Positions 16,050-25,244 of a DNA stretch of 64,000 nt are shown piece after piece. The stretch spans positions 248,001 to 312,000 of the forward strand of contig JBOHNL010000014.1 in the NCBI GenBank assembly GCA_050730655.1. The letters are read 5' to 3'. The notes under the pieces are model-generated. The model did not search any database. It worked only from the letters and a program-made list of their open reading frames with translations, and was not told where the DNA came from. The DNA comes from JAFEBO01 sp050730655 (lineage in GTDB: Bacteria; Planctomycetota; Phycisphaerae; Phycisphaerales; UBA1924). Position 1 is the first letter of the stretch, and each line of letters starts with the position of its first letter. The translations under genes and the position numbers were made by a program.

Positions 16050-17468
16050 TCAGGCTGCCGCGGATGGCTCGCCGGGGCCGACTTTGCTCTTCGGCGCGAG
16101 TGCCCGGCCCCACAGCATCATGATCGTGGTGATCGCGAGCAGGAGCGCTCCATTTGCCTGGTGCGCCGTGCGGAGCAGGACCTCGGGAATCGACTGCGGC
16201 TCCAGCCCCGTTCCGCCGAGCAGGAACGCAAGCCAGCCGAGCAGAAACTGCAGCCCGACGCACGTCGCCGCAAGCGTTCCAAGCGTTCGCAGGAAGCGCT
16301 GCGCGGGGGCGTCGGGTGTTCGCAGGCCGAGCGAGGCAAACGCCGCGAGCGATACGAAAATAACGACGATCACCGAGAAACCCATATGAGCCCAGAGCGC
16401 GTGCGCCGAGCGCGTGTGCCGATACATCGCGCCGAACACAAGTTGCAAGAGGGTGCTGTGCATCGCCGCGGTCGCAAAGATCCGGAAGATCTTTGGTTTG
16501 ACGCCGGTGTGTCCGAACTGAAGCAACCCTTCAACCGCCGCGGCCTTCACGCGCTGATACATCGGACTCAGAAAAACAGCCATCGCAACGAACAGGCAGA
16601 ACACAACCTGCGCAAGCACACCGTGAAACACCCGTGCCCACTTCGCATCCTTTGAAGCCTCGGCGCTCCCCTGCAAAACCCGCATTCCGCCCAGTATTCC
16701 CTGCGAAATCACGAGCGCGAGCACGATGAGCGCGAGCAGCTTGACGAACCCGCGCCGGTCATAGATGAAAACAAGTGCGCACAGCACGATCGCCGTCAGT
16801 CCAATCAGTGCGCCAAACAGACGGTGGCTGTGCTCGAGATACACCGCTGGCGTCGCGCGCGGTCCGATCGGGTACAGGAACATGTTGCTCCCGTATGTGT
16901 TCGGCCAATCGGGAACCGCCATGCCCGAGTTGCTGCTCGTGACAAGTCCACCGACAACAAGCAGCGGCACAACCGCCACTGCCGCGACGATTCCGAATCG
17001 ACCAAGCCAGCTCCTGCGGTTTTCTTCCGCGTCGCTCGCGCGCAGCCGCGGCTTGCTCAGTGCCCGTCCGATTGCGCCGCCAACGAGTCCGATCACCGTC
17101 CCCAAAACGACGAACCCAAGTGCGATCAACAACGCTCCTGGCTTCAGCGCCACGGGCCCAACCGCGCCCGGCCGCGCATCCTCAACAAGTTTTGATCCGA
17201 GGATCAACAACCCCGCAATTGCACTGATGAAACCCGCCGCGCCCGAAGCGATGACCGCCTCGCCAAACGTCTTCCCTTCTCTACCGAAGGCTCTGGCACA
17301 GATCGTTATCGAGGCCAACCATGCCGCAAGTATCGCTGCCACCGCGACTTGCTCAGGGATCCCCAGCCACGGGAGGTGGGTTACAAACCACGTCCACCAG
17401 ACCACGATCGTCGCCGCAAACGCGTCGGTCAGGACGCTCGGACGGAAAAACGTGCGAAGCGCGTTCAT
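16050..17468 (-). CDS. ctaA: Heme A synthase (CtaA/COX15 family) with N-terminal membrane extension
   Basis: Converts heme O to heme A, the prosthetic group of the oxidase encoded nearby. Four conserved histidines appear in family context: LEHSHRLFGALIG, ARVFHGVLAQVVF, HTRSAHALWAHMGF and LRTAHQANGALLL. GLVTSSNSGMAVPDWPNTYG is the usual loop after the first core helix. The product is 472 residues, with about 150 extra at the N-terminus holding roughly four more membrane helices (15-40, 48-66, 80-100, 122-148). The ATG at 17468 has GGAGG 5 bases upstream. It diverges from the actA operon, and a Fur-box-like palindrome lies 12 bases before its start. No ctaB (heme O synthase) is in the window. 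Confidence 0.88.
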   Translation of the reverse strand: MNALRTFFRPSVLTDAFAATIVVWWTWFVTHLPWLGIPEQVAVAAILAAWLASITICARAFGREGKTFGEAVIASGAAGFISAIAGLLILGSKLVEDARPGAVGPVALKPGALLIALGFVVLGTVIGLVGGAIGRALSKPRLRASDAEENRRSWLGRFGIVAAVAVVPLLVVGGLVTSSNSGMAVPDWPNTYGSNMFLYPIGPRATPAVYLEHSHRLFGALIGLTAIVLCALVFIYDRRGFVKLLALIVLALVISQGILGGMRVLQGSAEASKDAKWARVFHGVLAQVVFCLFVAMAVFLSPMYQRVKAAAVEGLLQFGHTGVKPKIFRIFATAAMHSTLLQLVFGAMYRHTRSAHALWAHMGFSVIVVIFVSLAAFASLGLRTPDAPAQRFLRTLGTLAATCVGLQFLLGWLAFLLGGTGLEPQSIPEVLLRTAHQANGALLLAITTIMMLWGRALAPKSKVGPGEPSAAA

Positions 17469-17479
17469 GGATCCTCCGA

Positions 17480-17494
17480 TGAGACTTAGTCTCA
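17480..17494. promoter_or_regulatory. Candidate Fur-family operator between ctaA and actA
   Basis: TGAGACTTAGTCTCA is a perfect 7-1-7 palindrome. It differs from the common Fur-box core TGAGAATnATTCTCA only at the two symmetric inner positions. It sits 12 bases upstream of the ctaA start and about 25 bases upstream of a TTGACA that may serve actA, so one site could affect both directions. The regulator is inferred, not shown. Confidence 0.45.
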
Positions 17495-17519
17495 ACTAAA
17501 CAATCCAAACGGACGTGAC

Positions 17520-17548
17520 TTGACAGAGCACGATCGATGCGAAGAAAT
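17520..17548 (+). promoter_or_regulatory. Candidate promoter of the act/cox operon
   Basis: A perfect -35 hexamer TTGACA (17520-17525) lies 17 bases before AGAAAT (17543-17548), a poor -10. It is about 110 bases upstream of actA. The -35 is convincing, the -10 is not. Confidence 0.35.
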
Positions 17549-17659
17549 TGCTGTCCTACCGGAAAAGAGCCGGTCTGGACGATTCTACGCTGGTCGGCCT
17601 TCGTATCTGTTTCGTCACGTGCGTTCGTTATCGCTGGTCTCTAACCGGGAGTACTCCGG

Positions 17660-18355
17660 GTGTCAGTCCTATTTCCCAAGTGGTTCAACTCGTTTCCCAC
17701 GCTGGCGGCAGTCGGCGCGGGCGGCGCATTGCTCACCGCGATCGGCGCATTCTGGTACTACGCGACCCCCGCATTCTGGGCCGTTGGGTACCAACCCATA
17801 CAACCTGTTGAGGCATTCAGCCACCAGATTCATGCCGGACGTCTCGGCATGGATTGTCGCTACTGCCACACCAAGGTTGAAGTCTCCGCCGAAGCAAACG
17901 TTCCGAACGTTGCGACGTGCTACGGCTGCCACGCCGAGAAGCGCCTCGCCGCGTGGCAGACTCAGCGCGTGTCGCTCGTGCGCGAGTCGTACGCGAAAGA
18001 CGCGTCGATCGAATGGCGGCGCATTCACAAGCTTCCTGATTACGTGCGCAACTTCCCGCACAACACGCATCTTGCGGCGGGCGTTTCGTGCTTCTCCTGC
18101 CACGGCCAGATCACAGCGATGCCGGTGGTGCATCAGGTGCAGCCGCTCTCGATGAGCTGGTGCCTTGATTGCCATCGCAATCCCGACTCGCGTCTTGTTC
18201 CGAAGGATCGCGTCACCCAGCTTGTGTGGGTACAGAATTTCCTCGAGAACCGCGGCATCGGCGGCGCCGGCGCAACTCAGCAGCCCACCCCGGGCGATGT
18301 CGTTCACTCTCTCACACGCCAGCCTCCGCAGGGCTGCGGTTCCTGCCACTACTAG
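17660..18355 (+). CDS. actA: Alternative complex III subunit ActA, pentaheme cytochrome c
   Basis: ACIII oxidises quinol and passes electrons to cytochrome c or directly to the oxidase. The 231-residue product has one N-terminal membrane segment (about 14-36) and five CxxCH heme sites: 66-70, 87-91, 144-148, 168-172 and 226-230, the last ending one residue before the C-terminus. Length and heme count match ActA. The GTG at 17660 was chosen with GGGAG 8 bases upstream. It is first in the actABCDEF order and diverges from ctaA. The hemes would be attached by the ResB/CcsA system at 38063-42580. Confidence 0.93.
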   Translation: MSVLFPKWFNSFPTLAAVGAGGALLTAIGAFWYYATPAFWAVGYQPIQPVEAFSHQIHAGRLGMDCRYCHTKVEVSAEANVPNVATCYGCHAEKRLAAWQTQRVSLVRESYAKDASIEWRRIHKLPDYVRNFPHNTHLAAGVSCFSCHGQITAMPVVHQVQPLSMSWCLDCHRNPDSRLVPKDRVTQLVWVQNFLENRGIGGAGATQQPTPGDVVHSLTRQPPQGCGSCHY

Positions 18356-18417
18356 TTTGATTCGCGAATCGCGCGGGGCGTTTCGTATCCCCCGCGCGAA
18401 GTCACAAGGACCTCGGC

Positions 18418-21400
18418 ATGAGCACGTCCGATCAATGCCCTTCGACCGTCAAAGAAGGGCCCAAGCAGAAGAAGGACAAGCAGGAACTGTCGCGCGAGCG
18501 GCGCAGCCTGCTCACGTCTGTCAACGGCCTCCCCGCGTGGCGCAGCCTCGAAGAGGTTGAAGACACCGGCGAGTTCCGCGACTTCCTCGAGCGCGAGTTC
18601 CCCGCGGGCGTCACCGATTTCCTCAGTGGCACGCGCCGCACGTTCATGAAGATCATGGGCGCTTCGTTCGCGCTTGCCGGCGCCGCGACGCTGCCGGGCT
18701 GCCGCCGTCCGGATCACAAGATTCTGCCGTATTCGCAGCATCCGCCCGAGGACATCATTCCCGGCAAGCCGCTTTTCTACGCCACCAGCATGCCCCTTCC
18801 GGGCGGCGGCGCTGAAGGCCTGCTTGTCGAAACGCACGACGGACGCCCGACCAAGCTTGAAGGCAATCCGCTCCACTCGATCAATCGCGGACGCAGCAGC
18901 GTTGCGGCGCAGGCGAGTGTGCTCTCGCTCTACGACCCCGATCGCCTGAAAGAGCCGGTCTTCTTCAATCGCAAGCGCAACGATAATGCGGGCGAGCATC
19001 TCACTGCGACGTGGGACGACTTTGTGAAGTGGGCGAAGGACTACTTCCCCCGCTTCGATAAGACACACGGTGCGGGTCTTGCAATCATCGTCGACAAGGT
19101 CGGCGGGCCGACCCGCGACGCCGTGCGCGACGCGCTGATGAAGAAATGGCCGAAGGCGACGTGGATCGCGTACGACGCCACCGAGGATCTCGGCGCGGCA
19201 CAGGGCTCAAAGGCCGCGTTCGGCGCGCCCATGCAGGACGTGATCGATTTCACAAAGGCAAAGGTCGTCGTTTCGTTCGATCGCGACTTCCTCACGGGTG
19301 AAGGCCGTTCGCTCGTTCATGCGCGCGACTTCGCTTCGACGCGCCGCGTTGAAGAGCTGACCGACGAGATGAGCCGCCTGTACATGTTCGAGAGCGGCTT
19401 CTGCCTCACGGGTGCGCAGGCCGATCACCGACTGCGCGCGACGCCGAGCAAGGTACTCGCGTGTCTTGTCGAGCTCGCGAAGTTTGTGCTGCCCAAGTCG
19501 GGCGGCGCAGCGAATGCCGCGGCAGAAGCGCTCGCCGGCATCAACACATCGTCGATCACCGAGGCCGACCGGAAGTTCATCGAAGAAGCGGGCAAGGATC
19601 TGCTCGACACGGCCAAGAAGGGCCGCACGATGGTGCTCGCCGGCCCGCACATGCCGGCTGCGGCACATGCGCTCTGCCACGCGATCAACTCGGCGCTCGG
19701 TTGCACCTGCATCACGTTCAATCCGATGACCGCCGAGGCCGCGAGCGATTCGCGTGCCGCGATGATCGCGCTGACCGCCGCGATGAAGGCCGGCAAATAC
19801 GAGAGCGTGCTGTGCGTCGGGACAAACCCCGCGTTTACCGCGCCGGATTCTGCAGCATTCAGCGAAGCGTTTGCAAAGCTCGAAGGCGCCATCTCGCTGT
19901 CCGTCGGCAAGACCGAAACCAGCGAGATCGCATCGTGGAATCTCAACGGTTGCCACTACCTCGAGTCGTGGGGCGACACCATCGCCAGCGACGGCGTGAT
20001 TGCGCCGATCCAGCCCATGATCGCGCCGCTCTATGCCGCGGTCGATGAGAACGGCCATCGCGCCGGCCAGTCGCCGATGAGCGAGATCGAGTTCCTCGCG
20101 TTCGTGAGCGGCGATCTCCGCGAAGACGGCACTGCTCGCGATGGATTCGAGCTTGTGCGCCGCACGTGGAAGAGCGCACCGGCTCTCAAGGCGAGCACCG
20201 ATTTCGAGAAGGCGTGGAAGCGCGCTCTGCACGACGGCGTCGTCGCGGGCACTGGTTTCAAGCCGACAACCCCCAAGGCCGATGTCGCCGGAGTCGCCGG
20301 TGCGTGGAAGGGTTTCAAGCTCGAGCAGCCGGCCGCAGGCACGCTCGAAGCGATCATCCGCACGGGCTGGATGAACGACGGGCGCAACACGAATATCTCC
20401 TGGCTGCAGGAACTCCCGCAGCACGGCACGGCCGTCGTGTGGGACAACCCCGCATCGATGAGCCCACGCACGGCGGAGCGCCTCGGCGTTCTCCCGGCGA
20501 GCGCGACGGTCGCCGATCCGGAGACGATGTACACCAAGCAGAAGTATCCGGCCGGGCACGTCGCCGAATTCACGTTCAATGGCCGCAAGGTGAAGTGCGT
20601 CGTCTGGATTCTTCCGGGAATGGCGGACGACACCGTGACGTTCATGAACGGTTACGGCCGGCGCTTCGCTGGCCTCGTCGCCGACGGCGTCGGTTTCGAT
20701 ATCGGGCAGATTCGCGGTGATTCGGGCAACTGGCTGACTTCGGTCGATTGCAAAGACACCGGCGAGATGCATCCCATCTCCAGCACGCAGATGCACTGGA
20801 GCCTCGAGGGCCGCACCGCGATCGTGCGTTCGGTCGATCTTCCGACGTACCAGAAGTTCGGCGGCGAGACCGTTCCCGATAACGACGCGGTCTACAACCA
20901 CAACAGCGCTGGCGACCTCAACTTCGCCGAGCGCCTCGGCGATCTCGCTCACACGCCTCCGAACAAGTCGATCTACATCAACCCCTTCACGCGTTCGGCG
21001 GCCGACGTGCAGCCCGACGAGCCCAACTACAAGCAGGTGCCCAGCTGGCCCGACAAATTGCACAGCAAAGACCCGCAGCCGCCGGATTACGCGCTGCGTC
21101 ACCAGTGGGGCATGACGATCGATCTGTCCACCTGCACCGGCTGCGGCGCTTGCACGATCGCCTGCCAGGCGGAGAACAACATCCCCGTCGTCGGCAAGAA
21201 GGAAGTGGCGAAGGGTCGCGAGATGCACTGGATCCGCGTCGACCGCTACTTCGCGGGTTCGTACTTCGATCGCGAGAATCCGGACAAGATGGATTACAAC
21301 GCGCCCGAGTTCATGTTCCACCAGCCGGTCGCGTGCGTGCAGTGCGAAAACGCTCCGTGCGAAACGGTTTGCCCGGTCAACGCGACGGTGCACGGCAACG

Positions 21401-22224
21401 AAGGCCACAACTTCATGACGTACAACCGCTGCATCGGCACGCGGTACTGTGCGAACAACTGCCCGTACAAGGTTCGCCGCTTCAACTTCTTCGAGTACGG
21501 CCTCACCAAGTTCAACGGCGGCTACATCGGCCAGGAACTGGTGAACTCGATCGCCCCCGACCGCGGCGGCATCACCGGCTCGGGCGAGCACAACAAGATC
21601 AATCCCAACCTGATCCCGCCCCGCCTCCGCGACAAGCTCGATCAGATCACGCGGATGCAGAAGAACCCCGATGTCACGACCCGCATGCGCGGCATCATGG
21701 AAAAGTGCTCGTATTGCATCCAGCGCACCAACTCGGCCAAGATCGAGGTGCGGGCGCAGGATCTTCAGTTCATTCCAGACGGCTTCATGCAGGTCGCCTG
21801 CCAGCAGGCATGTCCGAGCGATTCGATCGTCTTCGGCGACATTCTCGATAACGACGAGTACACCAGTGCCGATGGCAAGAAGCGCAAGGGCAGCCGCGTG
21901 TCGCACACGCGACGCAGCCGGCGTTCGTATCTGCTGCTCGGTTACTTGAACACGCGTCCGCGCACAAGCCACCTGCTCCGGGTGAACAACCCCAATCCGG
22001 CCCTCGTCGATGGGACCCGCAAGAACGCCTGGGACCATCCGTTCCATGGCTCGCACGAAGCGGGTCATGAGGGCGGACACGGTGAGGGTGGTGGGGGCGG
22101 AGAAGGACACGAAGAACCGAAGGCCGGCGCGAAAGAGCATGCCTTCTTCGATCCTCGCAAGAAATCTGATGACAAGGGCTACGCGCTCAGTCTGAGCGTT
22201 CTGAGCGGCGGAGGTCACTCGTGA
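18418..22224 (+). CDS. actB: Alternative complex III subunit ActB, molybdopterin-like and iron-sulfur fusion
   Basis: 1268 residues. A Tat-type signal (RRTFMKIMGASFALAGAA, about 70-88) is followed by LPGCRRPDHKILPY, typical of ActB. The next 800 residues (about 100-890) resemble molybdopterin oxidoreductases; in known ACIII structures this domain binds no cofactor. The last part is a ferredoxin-like domain with cysteine clusters from about residue 906: CTGCGACTIACQAEN, CVQCENAPCETVCP (about 972), CIGTRYCANNCPYK and CSYCIQRT followed by CQQACP, enough for three [4Fe-4S] and one [3Fe-4S] as in ACIII. A His/Gly-rich stretch lies near the C-terminus. The stop overlaps the actC start by 4 bases. 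Confidence 0.95.
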   Translation: MSTSDQCPSTVKEGPKQKKDKQELSRERRSLLTSVNGLPAWRSLEEVEDTGEFRDFLEREFPAGVTDFLSGTRRTFMKIMGASFALAGAATLPGCRRPDHKILPYSQHPPEDIIPGKPLFYATSMPLPGGGAEGLLVETHDGRPTKLEGNPLHSINRGRSSVAAQASVLSLYDPDRLKEPVFFNRKRNDNAGEHLTATWDDFVKWAKDYFPRFDKTHGAGLAIIVDKVGGPTRDAVRDALMKKWPKATWIAYDATEDLGAAQGSKAAFGAPMQDVIDFTKAKVVVSFDRDFLTGEGRSLVHARDFASTRRVEELTDEMSRLYMFESGFCLTGAQADHRLRATPSKVLACLVELAKFVLPKSGGAANAAAEALAGINTSSITEADRKFIEEAGKDLLDTAKKGRTMVLAGPHMPAAAHALCHAINSALGCTCITFNPMTAEAASDSRAAMIALTAAMKAGKYESVLCVGTNPAFTAPDSAAFSEAFAKLEGAISLSVGKTETSEIASWNLNGCHYLESWGDTIASDGVIAPIQPMIAPLYAAVDENGHRAGQSPMSEIEFLAFVSGDLREDGTARDGFELVRRTWKSAPALKASTDFEKAWKRALHDGVVAGTGFKPTTPKADVAGVAGAWKGFKLEQPAAGTLEAIIRTGWMNDGRNTNISWLQELPQHGTAVVWDNPASMSPRTAERLGVLPASATVADPETMYTKQKYPAGHVAEFTFNGRKVKCVVWILPGMADDTVTFMNGYGRRFAGLVADGVGFDIGQIRGDSGNWLTSVDCKDTGEMHPISSTQMHWSLEGRTAIVRSVDLPTYQKFGGETVPDNDAVYNHNSAGDLNFAERLGDLAHTPPNKSIYINPFTRSAADVQPDEPNYKQVPSWPDKLHSKDPQPPDYALRHQWGMTIDLSTCTGCGACTIACQAENNIPVVGKKEVAKGREMHWIRVDRYFAGSYFDRENPDKMDYNAPEFMFHQPVACVQCENAPCETVCPVNATVHGNEGHNFMTYNRCIGTRYCANNCPYKVRRFNFFEYGLTKFNGGYIGQELVNSIAPDRGGITGSGEHNKINPNLIPPRLRDKLDQITRMQKNPDVTTRMRGIMEKCSYCIQRTNSAKIEVRAQDLQFIPDGFMQVACQQACPSDSIVFGDILDNDEYTSADGKKRKGSRVSHTRRSRRSYLLLGYLNTRPRTSHLLRVNNPNPALVDGTRKNAWDHPFHGSHEAGHEGGHGEGGGGGEGHEEPKAGAKEHAFFDPRKKSDDKGYALSLSVLSGGGHS

Positions 22225-23765
22225 CGACACTGCATCCTGATGAAGCTGCGGCCCGGCGACTTGCCGGACTGGCGAACGGCGAACTGCCGACGTACCCGGT
22301 TGCGCCGGGAACGGGCGACGGCTCGCTCGTGGACGATCCGTCCGCGCGCGCACCGCTGGTTCTCAACAACCGTTCATTCCACGACATCACCGAGATCGTC
22401 TGCGGATACGCCGAGCGACCGCCGGGTAAGTGGTGGGCGCCTCTCTTTGGCCTTTCGTTCACGATCGCACAGATCGGCGCCCTGTTCATCCTCTACCTGA
22501 TCATCACCGGTATCGGCGCGTGGGGTCTGAACAACCAGGTCGATTGGGCCTGGGACATCACCAACTTCGTGTTCTGGATCGGTATCGGTCACGCCGGCAC
22601 GCTGATCTCCGCGATCCTGTGTCTGCTCAAGCAGAAGTGGCGCACGGCGGTGAACCGAAGCGCCGAGGCCATGACGATTTTCGCGGTCATCTGCGCCGCG
22701 ACCTTCCCCGGCATTCACGTCGGACGCCAGTGGATGGCGTGGTTCCTTCTCCCGATTCCCAACAGCAACGACATCTGGCCGAACTTCAAGAGCCCCTTGC
22801 TTTGGGACGTCTTCGCGGTCAGCACGTACGGAACCGTTTCGTTCCTGTTCTGGTACATGGGAATGATCCCCGACTTCGCGACCCTTCGCGATCGTGCGGA
22901 TCTTCGCCTGCGCCGTAACGCCGAGGGTCCACGTGTCGTTCCATTCCTGTCGCTTCGAACCGACACCGTTCGCGCCTACGTCTACGGCTTCCTCGCCATG
23001 GGCTGGCGCTTCAGCAGCCGTCACTGGCACCGCTATGAAGTCGCGTATCTCGTGCTCGCCGGCATCAGCACCCCGCTGGTCTTGAGCGTGCACTCGATCG
23101 TCTCGTTCGACTTCGCCACATCGATCCTGCCCGGCTGGCACACGACCATCTTCCCGCCCTACTTCGTCGCGGGCGCCATCTTCGGCGGCTTCGCGATGGT
23201 GCTTCTGCTCCTGATCCCGGCGCGTGAACTCTTCCCCAACATGAAGGACCTGATCACGCTCCGCCATATCGAGAACATGGCGAAGATCATTCTGGCGACC
23301 GGCATGATCGTCGGCTTTGCGTACGCGATGGAGTTCTTCATCGCCTGGTACAGCGGCAACGAGTATGAGTCGTTCCTGTTCACGAACGTGCGAGCCCGAG
23401 GTCCGTACGCGTGGGCGTACTGGACGATGATTTTCTGTAACGTCGTGAGCCCTCAGGTGTTCTGGATCAAGTTCTGCCGCCAGAGCCCGATGGTCGTGTT
23501 CATCATCTCGATCTTTGTGACGATCGGCATGTGGTTCGAGCGCTTCGTGATCATCGTCACGAGCCTGCATCGCGCCTTCCTTCCGTCCGAGTGGCACATG
23601 TTCTGGCCGACGCCCGTCGATATCGGGATTTTCGTCGGATCCTGCGGCATCTTCCTCACGCTCTTCCTGCTCTTCCTGCGCTTCCTCCCCGTCTTCGCGA
23701 TGGCCGAGGTCAAAGCAGTGCTGCCCCAGGCCAGCCCGCACCATCACGGAAAGGACGGCCACTAA
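22221..23765 (+). CDS. actC: Alternative complex III subunit ActC, NrfD-like quinol-oxidising membrane protein
   Basis: 514 residues with about ten membrane helices between residues 75 and 495, of the NrfD/PsrC family. It is the quinol-binding membrane subunit that receives electrons toward ActB. Recognisable blocks are GHAGTLISAILCLL, FPGIHVGRQWMAWFLLPIPN, LSVHSIVSFDFATSILPGWHTTIFPPYFVAGAIFGGFAMV and YSGNEYESFLF. The GTG start overlaps the actB stop (GTGA), implying translational coupling. It ends in a His-rich tail. Its paralogue ActF is encoded 1.5 kb downstream. Confidence 0.95.
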   Translation: MTTLHPDEAAARRLAGLANGELPTYPVAPGTGDGSLVDDPSARAPLVLNNRSFHDITEIVCGYAERPPGKWWAPLFGLSFTIAQIGALFILYLIITGIGAWGLNNQVDWAWDITNFVFWIGIGHAGTLISAILCLLKQKWRTAVNRSAEAMTIFAVICAATFPGIHVGRQWMAWFLLPIPNSNDIWPNFKSPLLWDVFAVSTYGTVSFLFWYMGMIPDFATLRDRADLRLRRNAEGPRVVPFLSLRTDTVRAYVYGFLAMGWRFSSRHWHRYEVAYLVLAGISTPLVLSVHSIVSFDFATSILPGWHTTIFPPYFVAGAIFGGFAMVLLLLIPARELFPNMKDLITLRHIENMAKIILATGMIVGFAYAMEFFIAWYSGNEYESFLFTNVRARGPYAWAYWTMIFCNVVSPQVFWIKFCRQSPMVVFIISIFVTIGMWFERFVIIVTSLHRAFLPSEWHMFWPTPVDIGIFVGSCGIFLTLFLLFLRFLPVFAMAEVKAVLPQASPHHHGKDGH

Positions 23766-23768
23766 GCC

Positions 23769-24338
23769 ATGGCAAAGCAACGCAAGGTGTACGTGACGGA
23801 AAGTGGCGAACCGGTGTACGGCGTGATTGCCGAATTCGCGACTTCTGCCGACGTTTATCACGCCGCCGAGAAGGTGCGTGACGCCGGTTACTCGCAGTGG
23901 GATGTCTACGCCCCATTCCCGATCCACGGCATTGAAGAGGCGATGGGACAGAAGCGCACGAAGCTTCCGCTCGCGTGTGCACTCATCGGTATCACCGGTG
24001 CGGGACTCGGCTTCCTCATGCAGTATTGGATGAGCGGTGTCGACTTCCAGTTGGTCGTTCAGGGCAAGCCGTACGGACCTTGGGAGCCATTTGTCCCGAT
24101 CACGTTTGAGCTCGGCATTCTCTTCACCGCCTTTTCGACGCTGATCTGCATGCTCGCGTTCAACGGCCTACCCCGTCACAATCACCCGCTGCTGCGCAAG
24201 GAACGCTTCCTCGCGTGCAGCGACGACACGCTGGCGATCTGCATCGAGAGCGCCGACGACAAGTTTGATCCCGATCAGACCCGCGCGATGCTCGAACGAC
24301 TCGGCGGCCGCAACATCGATCTGGTCGAAGGCGACTGA
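23769..24338 (+). CDS. actD: Alternative complex III subunit ActD (DUF3341)
   Basis: 189 residues. A soluble N-terminal domain (YGVIAEFATSADVYHAAEKVRDAGYSQWDVYAPFPIHGIEEAMG) precedes two membrane helices (about 64-82 and 104-126), the DUF3341/ActD layout. In ACIII structures ActD sits on the cytoplasmic side beside the NrfD-like subunits. It begins 4 bases after actC and ends 36 bases before actE. No cofactor site is expected or seen. Confidence 0.93.
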   Translation: MAKQRKVYVTESGEPVYGVIAEFATSADVYHAAEKVRDAGYSQWDVYAPFPIHGIEEAMGQKRTKLPLACALIGITGAGLGFLMQYWMSGVDFQLVVQGKPYGPWEPFVPITFELGILFTAFSTLICMLAFNGLPRHNHPLLRKERFLACSDDTLAICIESADDKFDPDQTRAMLERLGGRNIDLVEGD

Positions 24339-24374
24339 ACCCAACGCACGATTCACAGATTTACTGAGCACCGG

Positions 24375-25244
24375 ATGAACATGAACAACCACATCAAGAC
24401 CGCCGGAAGCACGCTCGCGATCGTCGCGGGTTTGTTTGCTTCGCTCGGCGCGCAGGGCTGCCGGGGAGACCGGAGCGACAAGCCGCCCCGTCAGTTCTTC
24501 CCCGACATGGACGATCAGCCCCGCTGGAAACCGCAGGGTGAGTCGCCGTTCTTCGCAAACAAGCGCATGATGCGCGAAAGCCCGGACAACGTCGTTGCCT
24601 TCGGTCGCATCGGAATCACGGGCGACGAGTCCTGGGGTAAGCCCTGGGCCGAGCAGCGTGTCGCGCTCCTTCGCGATGGCGATGCTGTCTTCCTCGGCAT
24701 CACCGGCACCAACGCCGACGGCACGCTCAAATACGTCGATCGCATCCCGTCTTCGATTCAGGTGACGCCGGACCTGATCAAGCTCGGTCAGACCAAGTTC
24801 AACATCTATTGCTCCGTGTGCCACGGATTCGACGGCTCGGGCAAGGGAATGGTCGGCCAGGCATGGTCGTACGCCCTGCCGAATTTCTTCGATCCGAAGT
24901 ACAAGGATGTGACTCAGTACACCGGCAAGGACGGGTACATCTTCCACACGATCCGCACGGGTGTGACCACAAACGGCGAACAGAAGATGCCGCCGTACGG
25001 CCACGCTCTCAACGAGATGCAGGCCTGGGCGGTCGTCGCGTATTTCCGCACGCTGCAGGAATCGCGAGCGGTGCCGCTCTCGGAAGTCCCGGAATCTGAG
25101 CGTCCGGCGCTCGAAGAAAAACTGCGTGCGGCGGCAGCCGCGGCCGTTCCGGCCGCAGCGCCCGCTCCGGCGCCGACTCCCGCTCCCACGCCCGCACTAC
25201 CGGCAAACCACCCGACGCAGCAACCTCAGGGAGGTGGCAAGTGA
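24375..25244 (+). CDS. actE: Alternative complex III subunit ActE, monoheme cytochrome c lipoprotein
   Basis: 289 residues. The N-terminus is a lipoprotein signal with lipobox ending LGAQGC (Cys29). One heme site, CSVCH (146-150), in NIYCSVCHGFDGSGKGMVG; a likely axial Met lies in QKMPPYGHAL. The C-terminus is a Pro/Ala-rich repeat (APAPAPTPAPTPA). Length, single heme and position between actD and actF fit ActE. Its stop overlaps the actF start (GTGA). Confidence 0.93.
   Translation: MNMNNHIKTAGSTLAIVAGLFASLGAQGCRGDRSDKPPRQFFPDMDDQPRWKPQGESPFFANKRMMRESPDNVVAFGRIGITGDESWGKPWAEQRVALLRDGDAVFLGITGTNADGTLKYVDRIPSSIQVTPDLIKLGQTKFNIYCSVCHGFDGSGKGMVGQAWSYALPNFFDPKYKDVTQYTGKDGYIFHTIRTGVTTNGEQKMPPYGHALNEMQAWAVVAYFRTLQESRAVPLSEVPESERPALEEKLRAAAAAAVPAAAPAPAPTPAPTPALPANHPTQQPQGGGK

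Noticed and set aside
19207..22353. Minus-strand open frame of 1048 codons
   Set aside because: Antisense to actB; composition is Arg/Ala/Val-rich as expected of a GC-driven shadow frame, with no domain.
22374..23927. Minus-strand open frame of 517 codons
   Set aside because: Antisense to actC and part of actD; shadow composition.
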